Source of the DNA: Kitasatospora terrestris | GTDB taxonomy: Bacteria; Actinomycetota; Actinomycetes; Streptomycetales; Streptomycetaceae | Length of the DNA: 64,000 nt | Direction of reading: 5' to 3' | Assembly (NCBI RefSeq): GCF_039542905.1 | Contig: NZ_BAABIS010000001.1 | Coordinates: 6,076,001-6,140,000, forward strand | Part shown: one piece after another, positions 1-10,944 of the stretch | Layout: every line of letters begins with the position of its first letter | How positions within the stretch are numbered: the stretch's first letter is position 1 | Program-made: the position numbers and the translations under genes | The notes under the pieces: generated by a model | What the model was told of the DNA's origin: nothing | What the model saw: only the letters and a program-made list of their open reading frames with translations | The model's database searches: none

Positions 1-854
1 GGCGGCTGGGTGCAGTTGATGAACGCCGAGTCGTCGAAGCCGATCACCGAGAGGTCCCCGGGGACGTCCAGGCCGGCCCGTCGGGCGGCCCGGACGACGC
101 CGAGGGCGAACGGGTCGCTGGCGCAGACGACGCCGGTGACGCCGGCCTCCAGGAGGCGCCCTGCGGCCGCGTGGCCGCCCTCCAGGCCGAACAGGGCGCG
201 CGCTATCCACTCGGGGCGCGGTTCGCGGCCCTGGAGGGCGTACTGGTGGACGTAGGAGGCGAGCTTGCGGCGGGAGGGCACGTGGCCCTCCGGGCCGACC
301 ACCAGGCCGATCCGCTCGTGCCCGAGCGCGGTCAGGTGGGCGAAGGCCTGGGCCACCGCGACGGTGTCGTCGGTGGAGACCTGGGGGAAGCCGAGCCGCT
401 CCACGGCGGCGTTCAGCAGCACCACCGGGACGCCGCGCTCGCGCAGCTGCGCGAAGTGCTCGTGGGAGGCGTCCGCCTCGGCGCAGTGCCCGCCGGCGAA
501 GACCACCCCGGAGACCCGCTGTTCGAGCAGCATGCTGACGTGCCCGGCCTCGCCGAGGCCGCCCGCGGTGCGGGTGCACAGCAGCGGCGTGAAGCCGCGC
601 TGGGCGAGCGCGCCGCCGACCACCTCGGCCAGCGCCGGGAAGATCGGGTTCTGCAGCTCGGGCAGGACCAGGCCGATCAGTCGGGCGCGTTCGCCGCGCA
701 GCTGGGTGGGCCGTTCGTAGCCCAGCACGTCGAGTGCGGTGAGCACCGCGTTGCGGGTGGCTGCGGAGACCCCCGGCCGGCCGTTGAGGACCCGGCTGAC
801 GGTGGCCTCGCTGACTCCGACTTTCTGCGCCACCACGGAGAGTCTGCTCTTCAT
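1..854 (-). CDS. LacI-family transcriptional repressor (C-terminus cut by window edge)
   Basis: The reverse strand starts at ATG 854 and stays open to base 1, giving about 284 residues of a protein that normally has 330-350. The N-terminus is a LacI helix-turn-helix (VVAQKVGVSEATVSRVLNG, about residues 7-25), followed by the hinge helix and a periplasmic-binding-protein-like effector domain; the visible end reads IGFDDSAFINCTQPP, the usual late LacI motif. The gene is divergent from a sugar ABC operon and an alpha-glucosidase, the same arrangement as malR-malEFG-aglA in Streptomyces. It most likely represses that operon and is relieved by an alpha-glucoside. Whether it is the true MalR orthologue cannot be decided here. 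Confidence 0.9.
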   Translation of the reverse strand, partial: MKSRLSVVAQKVGVSEATVSRVLNGRPGVSAATRNAVLTALDVLGYERPTQLRGERARLIGLVLPELQNPIFPALAEVVGGALAQRGFTPLLCTRTAGGLGEAGHVSMLLEQRVSGVVFAGGHCAEADASHEHFAQLRERGVPVVLLNAAVERLGFPQVSTDDTVAVAQAFAHLTALGHERIGLVVGPEGHVPSRRKLASYVHQYALQGREPRPEWIARALFGLEGGHAAAGRLLEAGVTGVVCASDPFALGVVRAARRAGLDVPGDLSVIGFDDSAFINCTQP

Positions 855-884
855 GCGCAAAAGTAGAACAGTATTTGGCAAGAA

Positions 885-1015
885 CCTGCAAGGTGGTCCG
901 CAAGGGCCCAGGATCGCCGTTCGGATGCGGCGCAAGGCCCCAGAAGGGGTCGAGGGCCCCCCGATGCACAGTCGTAACTTTTCAGTCTGTCGTCAACCTC
1001 TTGCAATCACTGGTT
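885..1015. promoter_or_regulatory. Divergent promoter region with CTTGCA-type operator elements
   Basis: The 234-bp gap between the divergent repressor and lipoprotein genes is AT-richer than its surroundings. It holds CCTGCAAG at 885-892 (CTTGCAGG on the minus strand) and CTTGCAA at 1000-1006. CTTGCAG repeats are, from memory, the MalR-recognised element upstream of Streptomyces malE, so these are candidate operators for the adjacent LacI-family protein. Promoter hexamers are not clear. Confidence 0.45.
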
Positions 1016-1088
1016 CAAGGACCTACGTTCCTCACACGTCGGCTTTCGCCCGGCCTCACCGAAACCTCTTCCCACCCATGGGGTACGC

Positions 1089-2513
1089 ATGAAGCTGAAC
1101 AGATCGAGCAGGATGGCCGCCGTCGCTCTCGCGGCAGGGCTGCTGCTGACCACCGCCGCCTGCTCCAGCGGCTCCTCCGGCAGCGGCGACGCCGCCGGCG
1201 GCACGGCGGACGGCAAGCCGCTCGACCCGAACGCGACCGTCACCATCTCCATCGACTGCGCTCCGGGTGCGGACCAGGCGGCGGGCAAGGCGAACTACGC
1301 CGACGACCTGGCGCTCTTCAAGACCAAGTACCCGAACGTCACCATCAACGCGAAGCCGTACGTCGGCCAGTGCGAGGTGCCGGCCCAGCAGACCGCGCAG
1401 TACAAGGCGCACGACGAGACCGGCGCCTTCCACGCCTACTTCACCGACCGCGACGCCACGCTGAACTCCGGCGACGCCCAGGACATCACCGCCTACGTCA
1501 ACGACCAGACGGTGCCCGGCTTCTCCTCCATGCTGCCGAGCGTCAAGCAGAACATGACGGTCGACGGCAAGGTCTACGCGCTGCCGATCAACTACTACAG
1601 CACCGGCCTGGTCTACAACCGCGACCTGTTCAAGCAGGCCGGCCTCGACCCGGACAACCCGCCGAAGACCTGGGACGAGGTCCAGGCCGCGGCCAAGAAG
1701 ATCTCCGCCCTCGGCAACGGCATCTCCGGCTACGAGGACTACAGCGGCGGCAACACCGGCGGCTGGCACTTCACCTCCGAGCTCTACAGCCTCGGCGGCA
1801 AGATGGTCTCGCAGGACGGCAAGAAGGCCGCGTTCAACTCCGCCGAGGGCAAGCAGGTCCTCAAGCGCCTGCACGACATGCGCTTCACCGACCAGAGCAT
1901 CAGCGCCACCCCGGTGACCGGCTGGGCCGACGCCTTCCCGCCGCTGGCCACCGGCAAGGTCGGCATGTTCCTCGGCGCGCCCGACGTCATCAAGCACCTG
2001 ATCGAGGTGCTCGGCGCGGACGCCAAGGCCTACGGCCTCGGCCCGATGCCGGGCGCCACCGGCCCGGGCAACAGCCTCGGCGGCGGCGACCTGTACTACA
2101 TCAAGAAGGGCCAGACCCCGAACCAGATCAAGGCCGAGATCGCCTGGATCAACTTCCAGTACCAGACCCCGGACTCCGGCCAGTTCAACTACGCCCGCGC
2201 CAAGACCCTGGCCGGCAGCAGCAAGGACCCGGTCGCGATCGCCGTCCCGCAGCCGTACTTCTGGAGCGCCGACTCGCCGCAGATCAAGGCGATCACCGAG
2301 TCGCTGAAGACTAACGGCAACCTGCCGCTGTCCAACTACGACCCCTACGTCAAGAACCCCACCACCACGCTGACCGAGCCCCCGGCGGCCCAGCAGCTGT
2401 ACAAGATCCTCGACACCGCGATGTCGGCCGCGATGACCGACCCCAACGCGAACCTCGACACGGTGCTCGCCACCGCCGAGGCCCAGGCGAACCAGATCCT
2501 GGCCAACCAGTGA
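1089..2513 (+). CDS. Sugar ABC transporter substrate-binding lipoprotein
   Basis: This 474-aa family-1 extracellular solute-binding protein captures an oligosaccharide outside the membrane for the two downstream permeases. A lipoprotein signal peptide ends in the lipobox TTAAC with the modified cysteine at residue 25, followed by a Ser/Gly-rich linker. The body has the expected features, for example PINYYSTGLVYNRDLF and PPLATGKVGMF. At 474 aa it is longer than Streptomyces MalE (about 420 aa) and does not look like a simple MalE copy, so maltose is not assured. No ATPase gene is in the operon; Streptomyces sugar importers of this class usually share the MsiK ATPase encoded elsewhere. The start follows GGGG seven nt upstream. 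Confidence 0.92.
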   Translation: MKLNRSSRMAAVALAAGLLLTTAACSSGSSGSGDAAGGTADGKPLDPNATVTISIDCAPGADQAAGKANYADDLALFKTKYPNVTINAKPYVGQCEVPAQQTAQYKAHDETGAFHAYFTDRDATLNSGDAQDITAYVNDQTVPGFSSMLPSVKQNMTVDGKVYALPINYYSTGLVYNRDLFKQAGLDPDNPPKTWDEVQAAAKKISALGNGISGYEDYSGGNTGGWHFTSELYSLGGKMVSQDGKKAAFNSAEGKQVLKRLHDMRFTDQSISATPVTGWADAFPPLATGKVGMFLGAPDVIKHLIEVLGADAKAYGLGPMPGATGPGNSLGGGDLYYIKKGQTPNQIKAEIAWINFQYQTPDSGQFNYARAKTLAGSSKDPVAIAVPQPYFWSADSPQIKAITESLKTNGNLPLSNYDPYVKNPTTTLTEPPAAQQLYKILDTAMSAAMTDPNANLDTVLATAEAQANQILANQ

Positions 2514-2586
2514 CCCGCCGCCCGGCCGGACCGCACCTCCCCGCGGTCCGGCCGGCGGCCGGCACCCTGACGAGGAGCCACCTCCC

Positions 2587-3531
2587 ATGACCACCACGCT
2601 GACCCGCGGCCCGGCCCGCGCCGAAGCGGCCCGCACCGGCAACCCGCCGCCGGGCGGGGCCTGGCGCCGCGCGCTGACGCGCAACCTGCGCGCCCACGCC
2701 TTCCTGATCGGCGCCCTGCTCTGCTTCGCGCTCTTCACCTGGTACCCGATGGTCCGTGAGATCGTCATGTCGTTCCAGAAGGTCCGCTACGGCGAGACCC
2801 ACTGGGTCGGGTTCGACAACTTCCGCCAGATCTTCGCCGACCCGGAGTTCTGGCCGGCCTGGCAGCACACCCTCGAGTTCACCGGCATCGCCCTGTTCTT
2901 CGGCTTCGTGGCGCCGTTCGTCTCCGCGATCGTGATCAACGAGTTCCGGCACGCCCAGAGCTACCTGCGCATCCTGGTCTACCTGCCCGTGATGCTGCCG
3001 CCGGTCGCCGGCATCCTGCTCTTCAAGTACTTCATGGACCCCGGCTACGGCCTGTTCAACCAGATCCTCGAGGCGCTGCACCTGCCGACCTCGTCCTGGC
3101 TCGCCTCGCAGGACACCGCGATGCTCTCGCTGGTGATCGTCTCCACCTGGGCCAACATGGGCAGCGCCACCCTGGTCTACCTCGCCGCCCTGCAGAGCAT
3201 CCCCGGCGAGCTCTACGAGGCCGCCGAGCTGGACGGCGCCGGACTGCTGCGCCGGATCTGGCACGTCACCGTGCCGCAGACCCGGCTGATCCTCTCGCTG
3301 ATGCTGATGCTGCAGGTGGTCGCCACCATGCAGATGTTCACCGAGTCCTTCGTGCTCACCGGCGGCGGACCCCAGGGCTCGACCACCACCGTGGTCTACC
3401 TGCTCTACAACTACGCGTTCAGCTACGACAAGTTCAACACCGCGGCCGCACTGGGCGTCGTCCTGCTGCTGGTACTCGGCGCCTTCTCGGCCGTCTACCT
3501 CTGGCTGGAGCGCCGGGGCGGGGAGGAGTGA
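2587..3531 (+). CDS. Sugar ABC transporter permease, MalF type
   Basis: This 314-aa inner-membrane permease subunit has a cytoplasmic N-terminus of about 35 residues, a first membrane segment near residues 38-58 and five further hydrophobic segments. The EAA loop that docks the ATPase is clear at about residues 208-230 (ELYEAAELDGAGLLRRI). The gene follows the binding protein after 73 bp with a good ribosome site (GAGGAG) and overlaps the next permease region, so the three genes form one transport operon. Confidence 0.93.
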   Translation: MTTTLTRGPARAEAARTGNPPPGGAWRRALTRNLRAHAFLIGALLCFALFTWYPMVREIVMSFQKVRYGETHWVGFDNFRQIFADPEFWPAWQHTLEFTGIALFFGFVAPFVSAIVINEFRHAQSYLRILVYLPVMLPPVAGILLFKYFMDPGYGLFNQILEALHLPTSSWLASQDTAMLSLVIVSTWANMGSATLVYLAALQSIPGELYEAAELDGAGLLRRIWHVTVPQTRLILSLMLMLQVVATMQMFTESFVLTGGGPQGSTTTVVYLLYNYAFSYDKFNTAAALGVVLLLVLGAFSAVYLWLERRGGEE

Positions 3532-3533
3532 CG

Positions 3534-4424
3534 ATGAGCAAGGAAGCCCGTTCCGGCGCGACCCGCACCCTGATCTCCCCGGTGCGCCTCAACCAGCCCG
3601 CCGGCCGCCGGACGTACCGGATCGTCCTGGTCCTCACCCTGGTGATGGCGACGATCGTCTTCATCGGCCCGCTCTACTGGATGGCCACCGGCGGCTTCAA
3701 GTCCCCCCAGGAGCTGGTCCGGACCCCGCCGACGCTCTTCCCGGAGAGCCCCGGCACCCACGCCTTCACCGAGGCCTGGGACCGGCTCGGGATGGCGCAG
3801 CTGCTGCTCAACACGGTCGTCTACGCCGGCGGCGCGCTGCTCCTGCAGCTGGTCTTCTGCGTCGCCGCCGCGTACTCGCTCTCCAAGCTGCGCCCGGTCT
3901 TCGGCAACGTGATCCTCGGGATGATGCTGGCCTCGATGATGATCCCGGCCGCGGCCCTGGTGATCCCGCAGTACCTGACGGTGCTCGACCTGCCGCTGGT
4001 GCACTGGAACCTGATGAACACCCCGTGGGTGATCTGGCTGCCCACCGTGGCCAACGCGTTCAACATCTTCCTGCTGAAGCGCTTCTTCGACTCGATCCCC
4101 GACGAACTGCTCGACGCGGCCTCGATCGACGGGGCCGGCCCGGTACGGGTGCTGTGGTCCGTGGTCCTGCCGCTGTCGCGGCCGATCCTCGGCGTGGTCT
4201 CGATCTTCGGCCTGGTCGCGGTCTGGAAGGACTTCCTGTGGCCGCTGATCACCGTGCCCGCCCACGAGACGCTCAACGTCGGCGTCAACACCGCGGCGAC
4301 CTCCATGCCGCAGAACACGCTGATCGCCGGGCTCTTCCTCGCCTCGCTCCCGACCATCGTCCTGTTCCTGGTCTTCCAGCGGAACATCATGGCGGGCCTC
4401 ACCGCAGGCAGCCTCAAGGGCTGA
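3534..4424 (+). CDS. Sugar ABC transporter permease, MalG type
   Basis: This second permease subunit, 296 aa from ATG 3534, has six hydrophobic segments and a typical EAA loop at about residues 190-212 (DELLDAASIDGAGPVRVLW). GGAGG at 3522-3526 sits 7 nt before ATG 3534. An in-frame GTG at 3528 would give a 4-nt overlap with the upstream stop and is the alternative start. The C-terminus has the PTIVLFLVFQRNIMAGLTAGSLKG ending of MalG-like proteins in shortened form, and the protein pairs with the MalF-like subunit. Confidence 0.93.
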   Translation: MSKEARSGATRTLISPVRLNQPAGRRTYRIVLVLTLVMATIVFIGPLYWMATGGFKSPQELVRTPPTLFPESPGTHAFTEAWDRLGMAQLLLNTVVYAGGALLLQLVFCVAAAYSLSKLRPVFGNVILGMMLASMMIPAAALVIPQYLTVLDLPLVHWNLMNTPWVIWLPTVANAFNIFLLKRFFDSIPDELLDAASIDGAGPVRVLWSVVLPLSRPILGVVSIFGLVAVWKDFLWPLITVPAHETLNVGVNTAATSMPQNTLIAGLFLASLPTIVLFLVFQRNIMAGLTAGSLKG

Positions 4425-4474
4425 ACCCGCGCAACCCCCGTCCCGACAACGCCCCTCGAAAGGAAACCCGGACC

Positions 4475-6076
<1,602 letters not shown>

Positions 6077-6083
6077 CACGGAC

Positions 6084-6139
6084 GGAGCGCAGGGCGCTCC
6101 GGGGGCCGCATCTTTCCTTGGGGGGAGTGGTGCGGCCCC
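6084..6139 (+). terminator. Tandem hairpin terminator after the glucosidase
   Basis: Two stems follow the stop codon: a 7-bp stem (GGAGCGC/GCGCTCC, 6084-6100, 3-nt loop) and a 9-bp stem (GGGGCCGCA/TGCGGCCCC, 6102-6110 with 6131-6139). There is no U tract, as is usual in this GC range. It separates the importer operon from the secreted enzyme gene. Confidence 0.6.
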
Positions 6140-6203
6140 TTCCGGTTCCACCACCCACCCCCACACCCCCGACTCGTCAGCCCCGTACGGGAGGTATCCC
6201 ACC

Positions 6204-8177
6204 ATGCACTTCCCACGCAGCTCCGCCACCGCGCTGGCCGCCGCGGTCTGCCTCGCCACCGCCGCCGGCGGCGGCGTCGCCCACGCGCAGGGCGGCCCGG
6301 CCGCCAAGGTCACCCGGGCCGCCCTGGACCCGTCCCTGGTCGCCGGCCGCGGCGCCGACCTCGGCTTCCAGGAGCAGGAGGCGGAGAACGCGCCGACCAC
6401 CGGCACCGCGCTCGGCGCGAACCGGGAGGCGTACAGCCTGGCCGCGGAGGCGTCCGGCCGCGACGCCGTCCGGCTCCAGCCCGGCCAGTACGTCGAGTTC
6501 ACCCTGCCGAAGGCCGCCAACGCGATCACCGTCCGCTACAGCCTCCCGGACGCCCCGACCGGCGGCGGCACCACCTCCCCGCTGGACGTGAGCGTCGACG
6601 GCAAGCGGCGCCACACCATGACGCTGACCTCCCAGTACTCCTGGCTCTACAACCAGTACCCGTTCACCGACGACCCGGGCGCGGACCTGCTCCACCCGGA
6701 CTGGTGGATCACCGAGTGCGGCTGCGTCCCCGCCGCCACCACCCCGGCGCCGGTCGTCTCCAAGCCCTTCCGGCCGGGGCACGCCTTCGACGAGCAGCGG
6801 CTGCTGCTCGGCCGCAGCTACCCGGCCGGCGCCAAGGTCCGCCTCAGCGTCCCCGCCGGGGCCGCCGCCACCGTCGTCGACCTGCTGGACTCGCAGACCG
6901 TGGCCCCGCCGCACGTGGAGCTGCTCGCCGCCAACGTCCTGGTCTTCGGCGCCGACCCGACCGGCCGCCGCGACTCGGCCGACGCCATCGACCGGGCCGT
7001 CGCCTTCGCCCGGCAGAAGCACCTCAAGGTCTACCTCCCGCCGGGCACCTACCAGGTCAACCGGCACATCGTCGTGGACGACGTCACGGTCGTCGGCGCC
7101 GGCAGCTGGTACACCGTGGTCAAGGGCCACCGGACGGACCTGCCGGGCGGTGCGCACACCGGCGTCGGCTTCTACGGCAAGGACGCCGCCGAGGGCGGCA
7201 GCCGCAACGTGCACCTGTCCGGCTTCGCCATCGAGGGCGACGTGCGCGAGCGGATCGACACCGACCAGGTCAACGGCGTCGGCGGGGCGCTCAGCGACTC
7301 CAGCATCGAGGGCCTGTACATCCACCACACCAAGGTCGGCATGTGGCTCGACGGCCCGATGCGCAACCTGCGGATCACCGGCAACCAGATCGCCGACCAG
7401 ATCGCCGACGGCATCAACTTCCACACCGCGGTGACCGACTCGGTCATCTCGAACAACTTCATCCGCAACACCGGTGACGACGGCATCGCCCTGTGGTCGG
7501 AGAAGGCCCAGGACGCCGGCAACGTCATCGACCACAACACCGTCCAGACGCCGACCCTGGCCAACGGCATCGCGATCTACGGCGGCGCCGACAACACGGT
7601 GTCGAACAACCTGGTCGCCGACCCGATCCGCGAGGGCAGCGCCCTGCACGTCGGCTCCCGCTTCGGCGCGGAGGCGTTCGCCGGACAGCTGCGGATCACC
7701 GACAACACCACCGTGCGGGCCGGCACCTTCGAGCTGAACTGGCGCGTCGGCCTCGGCGCGATCTGGTTCTACGCCCTGGAGAAGGATATCGAGGCGGACG
7801 TCCAGGTCACCGGCGACGACTTCCTCGACAACACCTACAACGCCGCCATGTTCGTCGCCGACTGGCCGGTCAAGGACCTCTACTCGATCACGAACGTGCA
7901 CTTCAAGGACGTCAAGGTGGACGGCACCGGCACCTCGGTGGTCAGCGCCCGGGCGGCCGGCTCGGCGACCTTCGAGAACGTCCGGGCGCGCAACGTCGGC
8001 GCGGTCGGCGTCAACAACTGCGGAACCTTCCACTTCACCCCGGACGGTTCGGAGTTCCGGCTCGCCGACCAGGGCGGCAACAGCTCCTGGCTCGCGCCGT
8101 GGGAGGTGCCCAACACCATCACCTGCGACGACCGCCCGCCCGTCACCCCGCCGCCGGCCCCCGGCCCCTGGCAGTAG
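6204..8177 (+). CDS. Secreted beta-helix glycoside hydrolase, probable GH87 alpha-1,3-glucanase/mycodextranase
   Basis: This 657-aa exported protein has an N-terminal Sec signal ending near AHA, residue 29. Residues about 55-190 form a beta-sandwich sugar-binding module starting EQEAENA, like CBM35/CBM6. From residue about 245 there is a parallel beta-helix domain of the pectate-lyase fold (FGADPTGRRDSADAIDRAV, LPPGTYQVNRHIVVDD). Three acidic residues, D402 (ADGINF), D425 and D426 (GDDGIA), are spaced 23 and 24 residues apart. From memory this equals the catalytic triad spacing of GH87 alpha-1,3-glucanases. It is shorter than many GH87 enzymes, which carry extra modules. The role would be to release alpha-1,3-gluco-oligosaccharides for the adjacent importer. 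A non-GH87 pectate-lyase-fold enzyme remains possible. Confidence 0.75.
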   Translation: MHFPRSSATALAAAVCLATAAGGGVAHAQGGPAAKVTRAALDPSLVAGRGADLGFQEQEAENAPTTGTALGANREAYSLAAEASGRDAVRLQPGQYVEFTLPKAANAITVRYSLPDAPTGGGTTSPLDVSVDGKRRHTMTLTSQYSWLYNQYPFTDDPGADLLHPDWWITECGCVPAATTPAPVVSKPFRPGHAFDEQRLLLGRSYPAGAKVRLSVPAGAAATVVDLLDSQTVAPPHVELLAANVLVFGADPTGRRDSADAIDRAVAFARQKHLKVYLPPGTYQVNRHIVVDDVTVVGAGSWYTVVKGHRTDLPGGAHTGVGFYGKDAAEGGSRNVHLSGFAIEGDVRERIDTDQVNGVGGALSDSSIEGLYIHHTKVGMWLDGPMRNLRITGNQIADQIADGINFHTAVTDSVISNNFIRNTGDDGIALWSEKAQDAGNVIDHNTVQTPTLANGIAIYGGADNTVSNNLVADPIREGSALHVGSRFGAEAFAGQLRITDNTTVRAGTFELNWRVGLGAIWFYALEKDIEADVQVTGDDFLDNTYNAAMFVADWPVKDLYSITNVHFKDVKVDGTGTSVVSARAAGSATFENVRARNVGAVGVNNCGTFHFTPDGSEFRLADQGGNSSWLAPWEVPNTITCDDRPPVTPPPAPGPWQ

Positions 8178-8340
8178 CCGGACCGCGGCCCGCCGCCGTC
8201 TCGCCGGGACTGCTTCCGGCGCCGAGCGGCAACGGCACGCACGGTCTTCGCGCCGCACGGCGCACAGGAACAGGGGGTGGCCTCGCGGCCCGGCGCGGCC
8301 ACCCCCGCCCACCTCGACGGACCGGCCGACACCCTGGCCG

Positions 8341-8814
8341 TCAGGGGTGCATCCTGGCTCCCTTGAGGACCTTGTCGACGGCGTTCCGCGGGCCGTGGAC
8401 GGCGAGGCCGACCAGGTCGAGGTCGGCGGTGGGCACGGCGCGGACGGCGGCCCGGTTGTCGCGGTCGTTGCCGGTGGTGAAGAGGTCCGAGGTGAAGACG
8501 GCGAGGGGGAGGGAGCGGGAGAGCGCCCGCCGGTGGGCGAGGCCGACGGTCTCCTTGCCGCCTTCGAGGACCAGGACGGGCTGGCGCAGCATCGGCAGGT
8601 AGGCGGTGTCGTCGGCGTCCCGGTAGGGCTCGCCGATCAGTTCGGGCGCCGCCGTGCCGAGGCCGCTGACCAGGAAGGCGGTGACGTTCAGCCGCTGCCA
8701 GGGTTCGAGGTCCTCGCGGAGCAGGACGGCGATCTTGGTGTCGAAGCGGACGGGGGCGGCGGGAGCGGCGGGTGCGGCCGGCGCGGCCGGCGAGGTCTGC
8801 TCGGGGGTGTTCAC
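8341..8814 (-). CDS. DUF2000 family protein
   Basis: This small cytoplasmic protein of 157 aa starts at GTG 8814. After an Ala-Pro rich N-terminus (AAPAAPAAPAAP) it carries the DUF2000 core: FDTKIAVLLREDLEPWQRLN, then GLGTAAPELIGEPYRDADD. The fold resembles the peptidyl-tRNA hydrolase II family, but no biochemical role is established. It is divergent from an AraC-type regulator with only 49 bp between the start codons. That pairing recurs in actinobacteria and suggests it is the regulator's main target. Confidence 0.85.
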   Translation of the reverse strand: MNTPEQTSPAAPAAPAAPAAPVRFDTKIAVLLREDLEPWQRLNVTAFLVSGLGTAAPELIGEPYRDADDTAYLPMLRQPVLVLEGGKETVGLAHRRALSRSLPLAVFTSDLFTTGNDRDNRAAVRAVPTADLDLVGLAVHGPRNAVDKVLKGARMHP

Positions 8815-8863
8815 GGGTCGAGACTGCGCGATGCCGGGCGGCCCGGTCTTGTACGTTCCTTGC

Positions 8864-9667
8864 ATGGCGTCGCGACCGGAGGTGTCGGCTTGGCGCCCGG
8901 CGGTCCCGGGCGTGGTGGAGGTGCTGCACGCCCGCTTCACCGAGCACGTGTACCCGATGCACGTCCACGACGCGTGGACGGTGCTGATCGTCGACTCCGG
9001 CGCGGTCCGCTACCACCTGGACCGGCACGAGCGCGGCACCCCGGGCGACACGGTCAGCCTGCTGCCGCCGCAGGTCCCGCACAACGGCGAGCCGGCCACC
9101 GCCGACGGCTTCCGCAAGCGGGTGGTCTACCTGGACATGACGCAGCTCGACGAGCGCTACATCGGCGCGGCGGTCGACGGCCCCGACCTGACCGACCCGC
9201 TGCTGCGCCGACGGGTCGTCCAGTTGCACGCCGCGCTCGCCGACCCGGGCGACGAACTGGAGGCGGAGAGCCGGCTGGCGTTCATCGGCGAGCGCCTGCG
9301 GGCGATCCTGCGCCCCCGCCCGGCGGTCACCGGCGGCGGCCCGCCGCGCGGCGTCGCCGGGGACCTGCGCGACCTGTTGGACGCCCGGCTGCCGGCCGCC
9401 GTCACGCTGGACGAGGCCGGCCGGCTGCTGCACGCGCACCCGACGCACCTGGTGCGGGCGTTCAGCGCCGCGTACGGCATCGCGCCGCACCAGTACGTGA
9501 TGTCCCGGCGGGTCGACCGGGCCCGCCGGCTGCTGCTCGGCGGCCACCCGCCCGCGCTGGCGGCGACCGCCGCCGGCTTCTACGACCAGTCGCACCTGAA
9601 CCGGCACTTCAAGCGGGTCCTCGGCGTCACCCCGGGCCGCTACGCCCGCGCCGGGCAGGGCGGTTGA
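8864..9667 (+). CDS. AraC-family regulator with cupin sensor
   Basis: This 267-aa transcription factor has an N-terminal cupin effector domain (residues about 15-100; HARFTEHVYPMHVHDAWTV and PGDTVSLLPPQVPHNG hold the usual histidines). The C-terminus has two helix-turn-helix motifs (residues about 165-262; TLDEAGRLLHAHPTHLVRAF, then AATAAGFYDQSHLNRHFKRV and the closing GVTPGRYA). ATG 8864 is chosen because the cupin begins directly after it; upstream in-frame sequence is low-complexity. It probably controls the divergent DUF2000 gene and itself. Confidence 0.9.
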   Translation: MASRPEVSAWRPAVPGVVEVLHARFTEHVYPMHVHDAWTVLIVDSGAVRYHLDRHERGTPGDTVSLLPPQVPHNGEPATADGFRKRVVYLDMTQLDERYIGAAVDGPDLTDPLLRRRVVQLHAALADPGDELEAESRLAFIGERLRAILRPRPAVTGGGPPRGVAGDLRDLLDARLPAAVTLDEAGRLLHAHPTHLVRAFSAAYGIAPHQYVMSRRVDRARRLLLGGHPPALAATAAGFYDQSHLNRHFKRVLGVTPGRYARAGQGG

Positions 9668-9827
9668 GATTCGCCGGAGCGGGCGGTGCGCGGAGCCGGC
9701 GGGCGGGTGAAGCGGAGCGGTGCGGCGGCGGTGGGGCCGCAGCGGCGGGCACGACGGCGGCCGGGGAGAGCGGGCGGGCCGGTGGCCGGGGTCGACCGGC
9801 GGTCCGGTGGCCAGGCCGGCGGCCGGG

Positions 9828-10694
9828 TCAGCGGGCCCAGCGGATGCCGTGGAAGCCGGGGGCGACGTCCGGGTCGAGCAGGTGGGCGACGGTGCCGCCG
9901 ATCAGGCGCAGCCGGGCGACGTCCTTGTGCGGGAGGCGGCTGTCGAGCCGCCAGATCCGGGCCGCGTGGCGGTAGCCGCGGGCGGCCGGCAGCCGGACGG
10001 TGAGTTCGTAGCGCTGCCCCGGGGTGCGGAACCAGTGGCCGTGGTAGGACTCCTCGCCGCTGCCGGTGGTGCGGTACTCGACGGTGAAGGTCTCGCCGCG
10101 GTCGAGCGGTGGCAGCAGGATCTCGGCGGCCAGCAGGGCCTGCGCGGGGTCGGCGCACACCCGGCCCAGGCGGCAGTCGCGGCCGGTGCGGATCAGCGGC
10201 ACCGTGCCGTTGGTGGCGTGCGCCAGCACCACGTGCCGGTCGGCGCCGGTGCGGCGGGAGCGGACCACCAGCCGGACGGCGGTCTCCCAGCCGTGCTCGG
10301 AGACGGTGACGTCGTGGTGCACCGCGAGTTCGGCCAGGCCGGGGTCGCGGTCGGGGTCGAGCCGGGCGCGCAGCCGCCGCGCCTCCCGGACGGGGGTGCC
10401 GGGGATGGCGGTGGCGCGGCGGCCACGGCCGACGGGTTCGTCCAACAGGCGGGCCAGGCTGCCGGGGCGGACGTCGAGCAGCCGCTCCAGCTCGGTCAGG
10501 GCGCGCAGGCCCTGCGGGCCGCGGGGCCGGCCGGCGCCGCGCTGCCAGTTGCTGAGCGTGGACACCCCGACCGGCTGTCCGCGTGCGGCCAGGTGCTCGC
10601 GCAGCCGGGCCAGGGTGAGGCCGCGGGCGGTGATGGCCTCCCGCAGGGCCGTGTGGAACGGCCGGTGGGCGATTGGCTCGCGTGTGCCGTCGAT
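9828..10694 (-). CDS. XRE-family regulator with an apparent ATC start codon
   Basis: The helix-turn-helix region reads FHTALREAITARGLTLARLR followed by LSNWQRGAGRPRGPQGLRAL, a Streptomyces XRE-type domain. A conserved helical region and a C-terminal domain rich in W and G motifs (WETAVRLVVRSRR, GHWFRTPGQRYEL) follow. The first ATG, GTG or TTG in frame is GTG 10565, which would remove the first half of the DNA-binding domain. AAGGAGG lies at 10703-10709, exactly 8 nt before ATC 10694, and an in-frame stop lies a few codons further upstream. ATC 10694 is therefore proposed as the start (288 aa). A 1-nt frameshift joining GTG 10722 to this frame is the alternative. Target genes are unknown. Confidence 0.7.
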   Translation of the reverse strand: MDGTREPIAHRPFHTALREAITARGLTLARLREHLAARGQPVGVSTLSNWQRGAGRPRGPQGLRALTELERLLDVRPGSLARLLDEPVGRGRRATAIPGTPVREARRLRARLDPDRDPGLAELAVHHDVTVSEHGWETAVRLVVRSRRTGADRHVVLAHATNGTVPLIRTGRDCRLGRVCADPAQALLAAEILLPPLDRGETFTVEYRTTGSGEESYHGHWFRTPGQRYELTVRLPAARGYRHAARIWRLDSRLPHKDVARLRLIGGTVAHLLDPDVAPGFHGIRWAR

Positions 10695-10944
10695 CGGGTC
10701 CGCCTCCTTCCGGCTCGGTCACCGTCTTCCTGTCGGGGACACATCATGCCCGGAGTGGCGGGTGGTGACAGCCCCTCGGTTACCGGCCGGTACTGAATTT
10801 TTCGGCTCGCCGCGGATCGGTCCAGGTCGGCGCGGTCCGCGGCGGCCCGTCGTCCACGGACCGTCGCGCCGGGCGGCTTCCCAGCCGCCCGCGGCCGCAC
10901 CAGCATGGCGGCGATCTCCACCGGACCGGAAGGGAGCAGACCCC

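Noticed and set aside
1056..2768. Long open frames opposite real genes (for example 1056-2768 minus, 49796-51688 minus, 61859-63877 minus)
   Set aside because: They mirror genuine genes in GC-rich DNA, have biased composition (runs of R, G, H, D), no recognisable domains and no ribosome sites.
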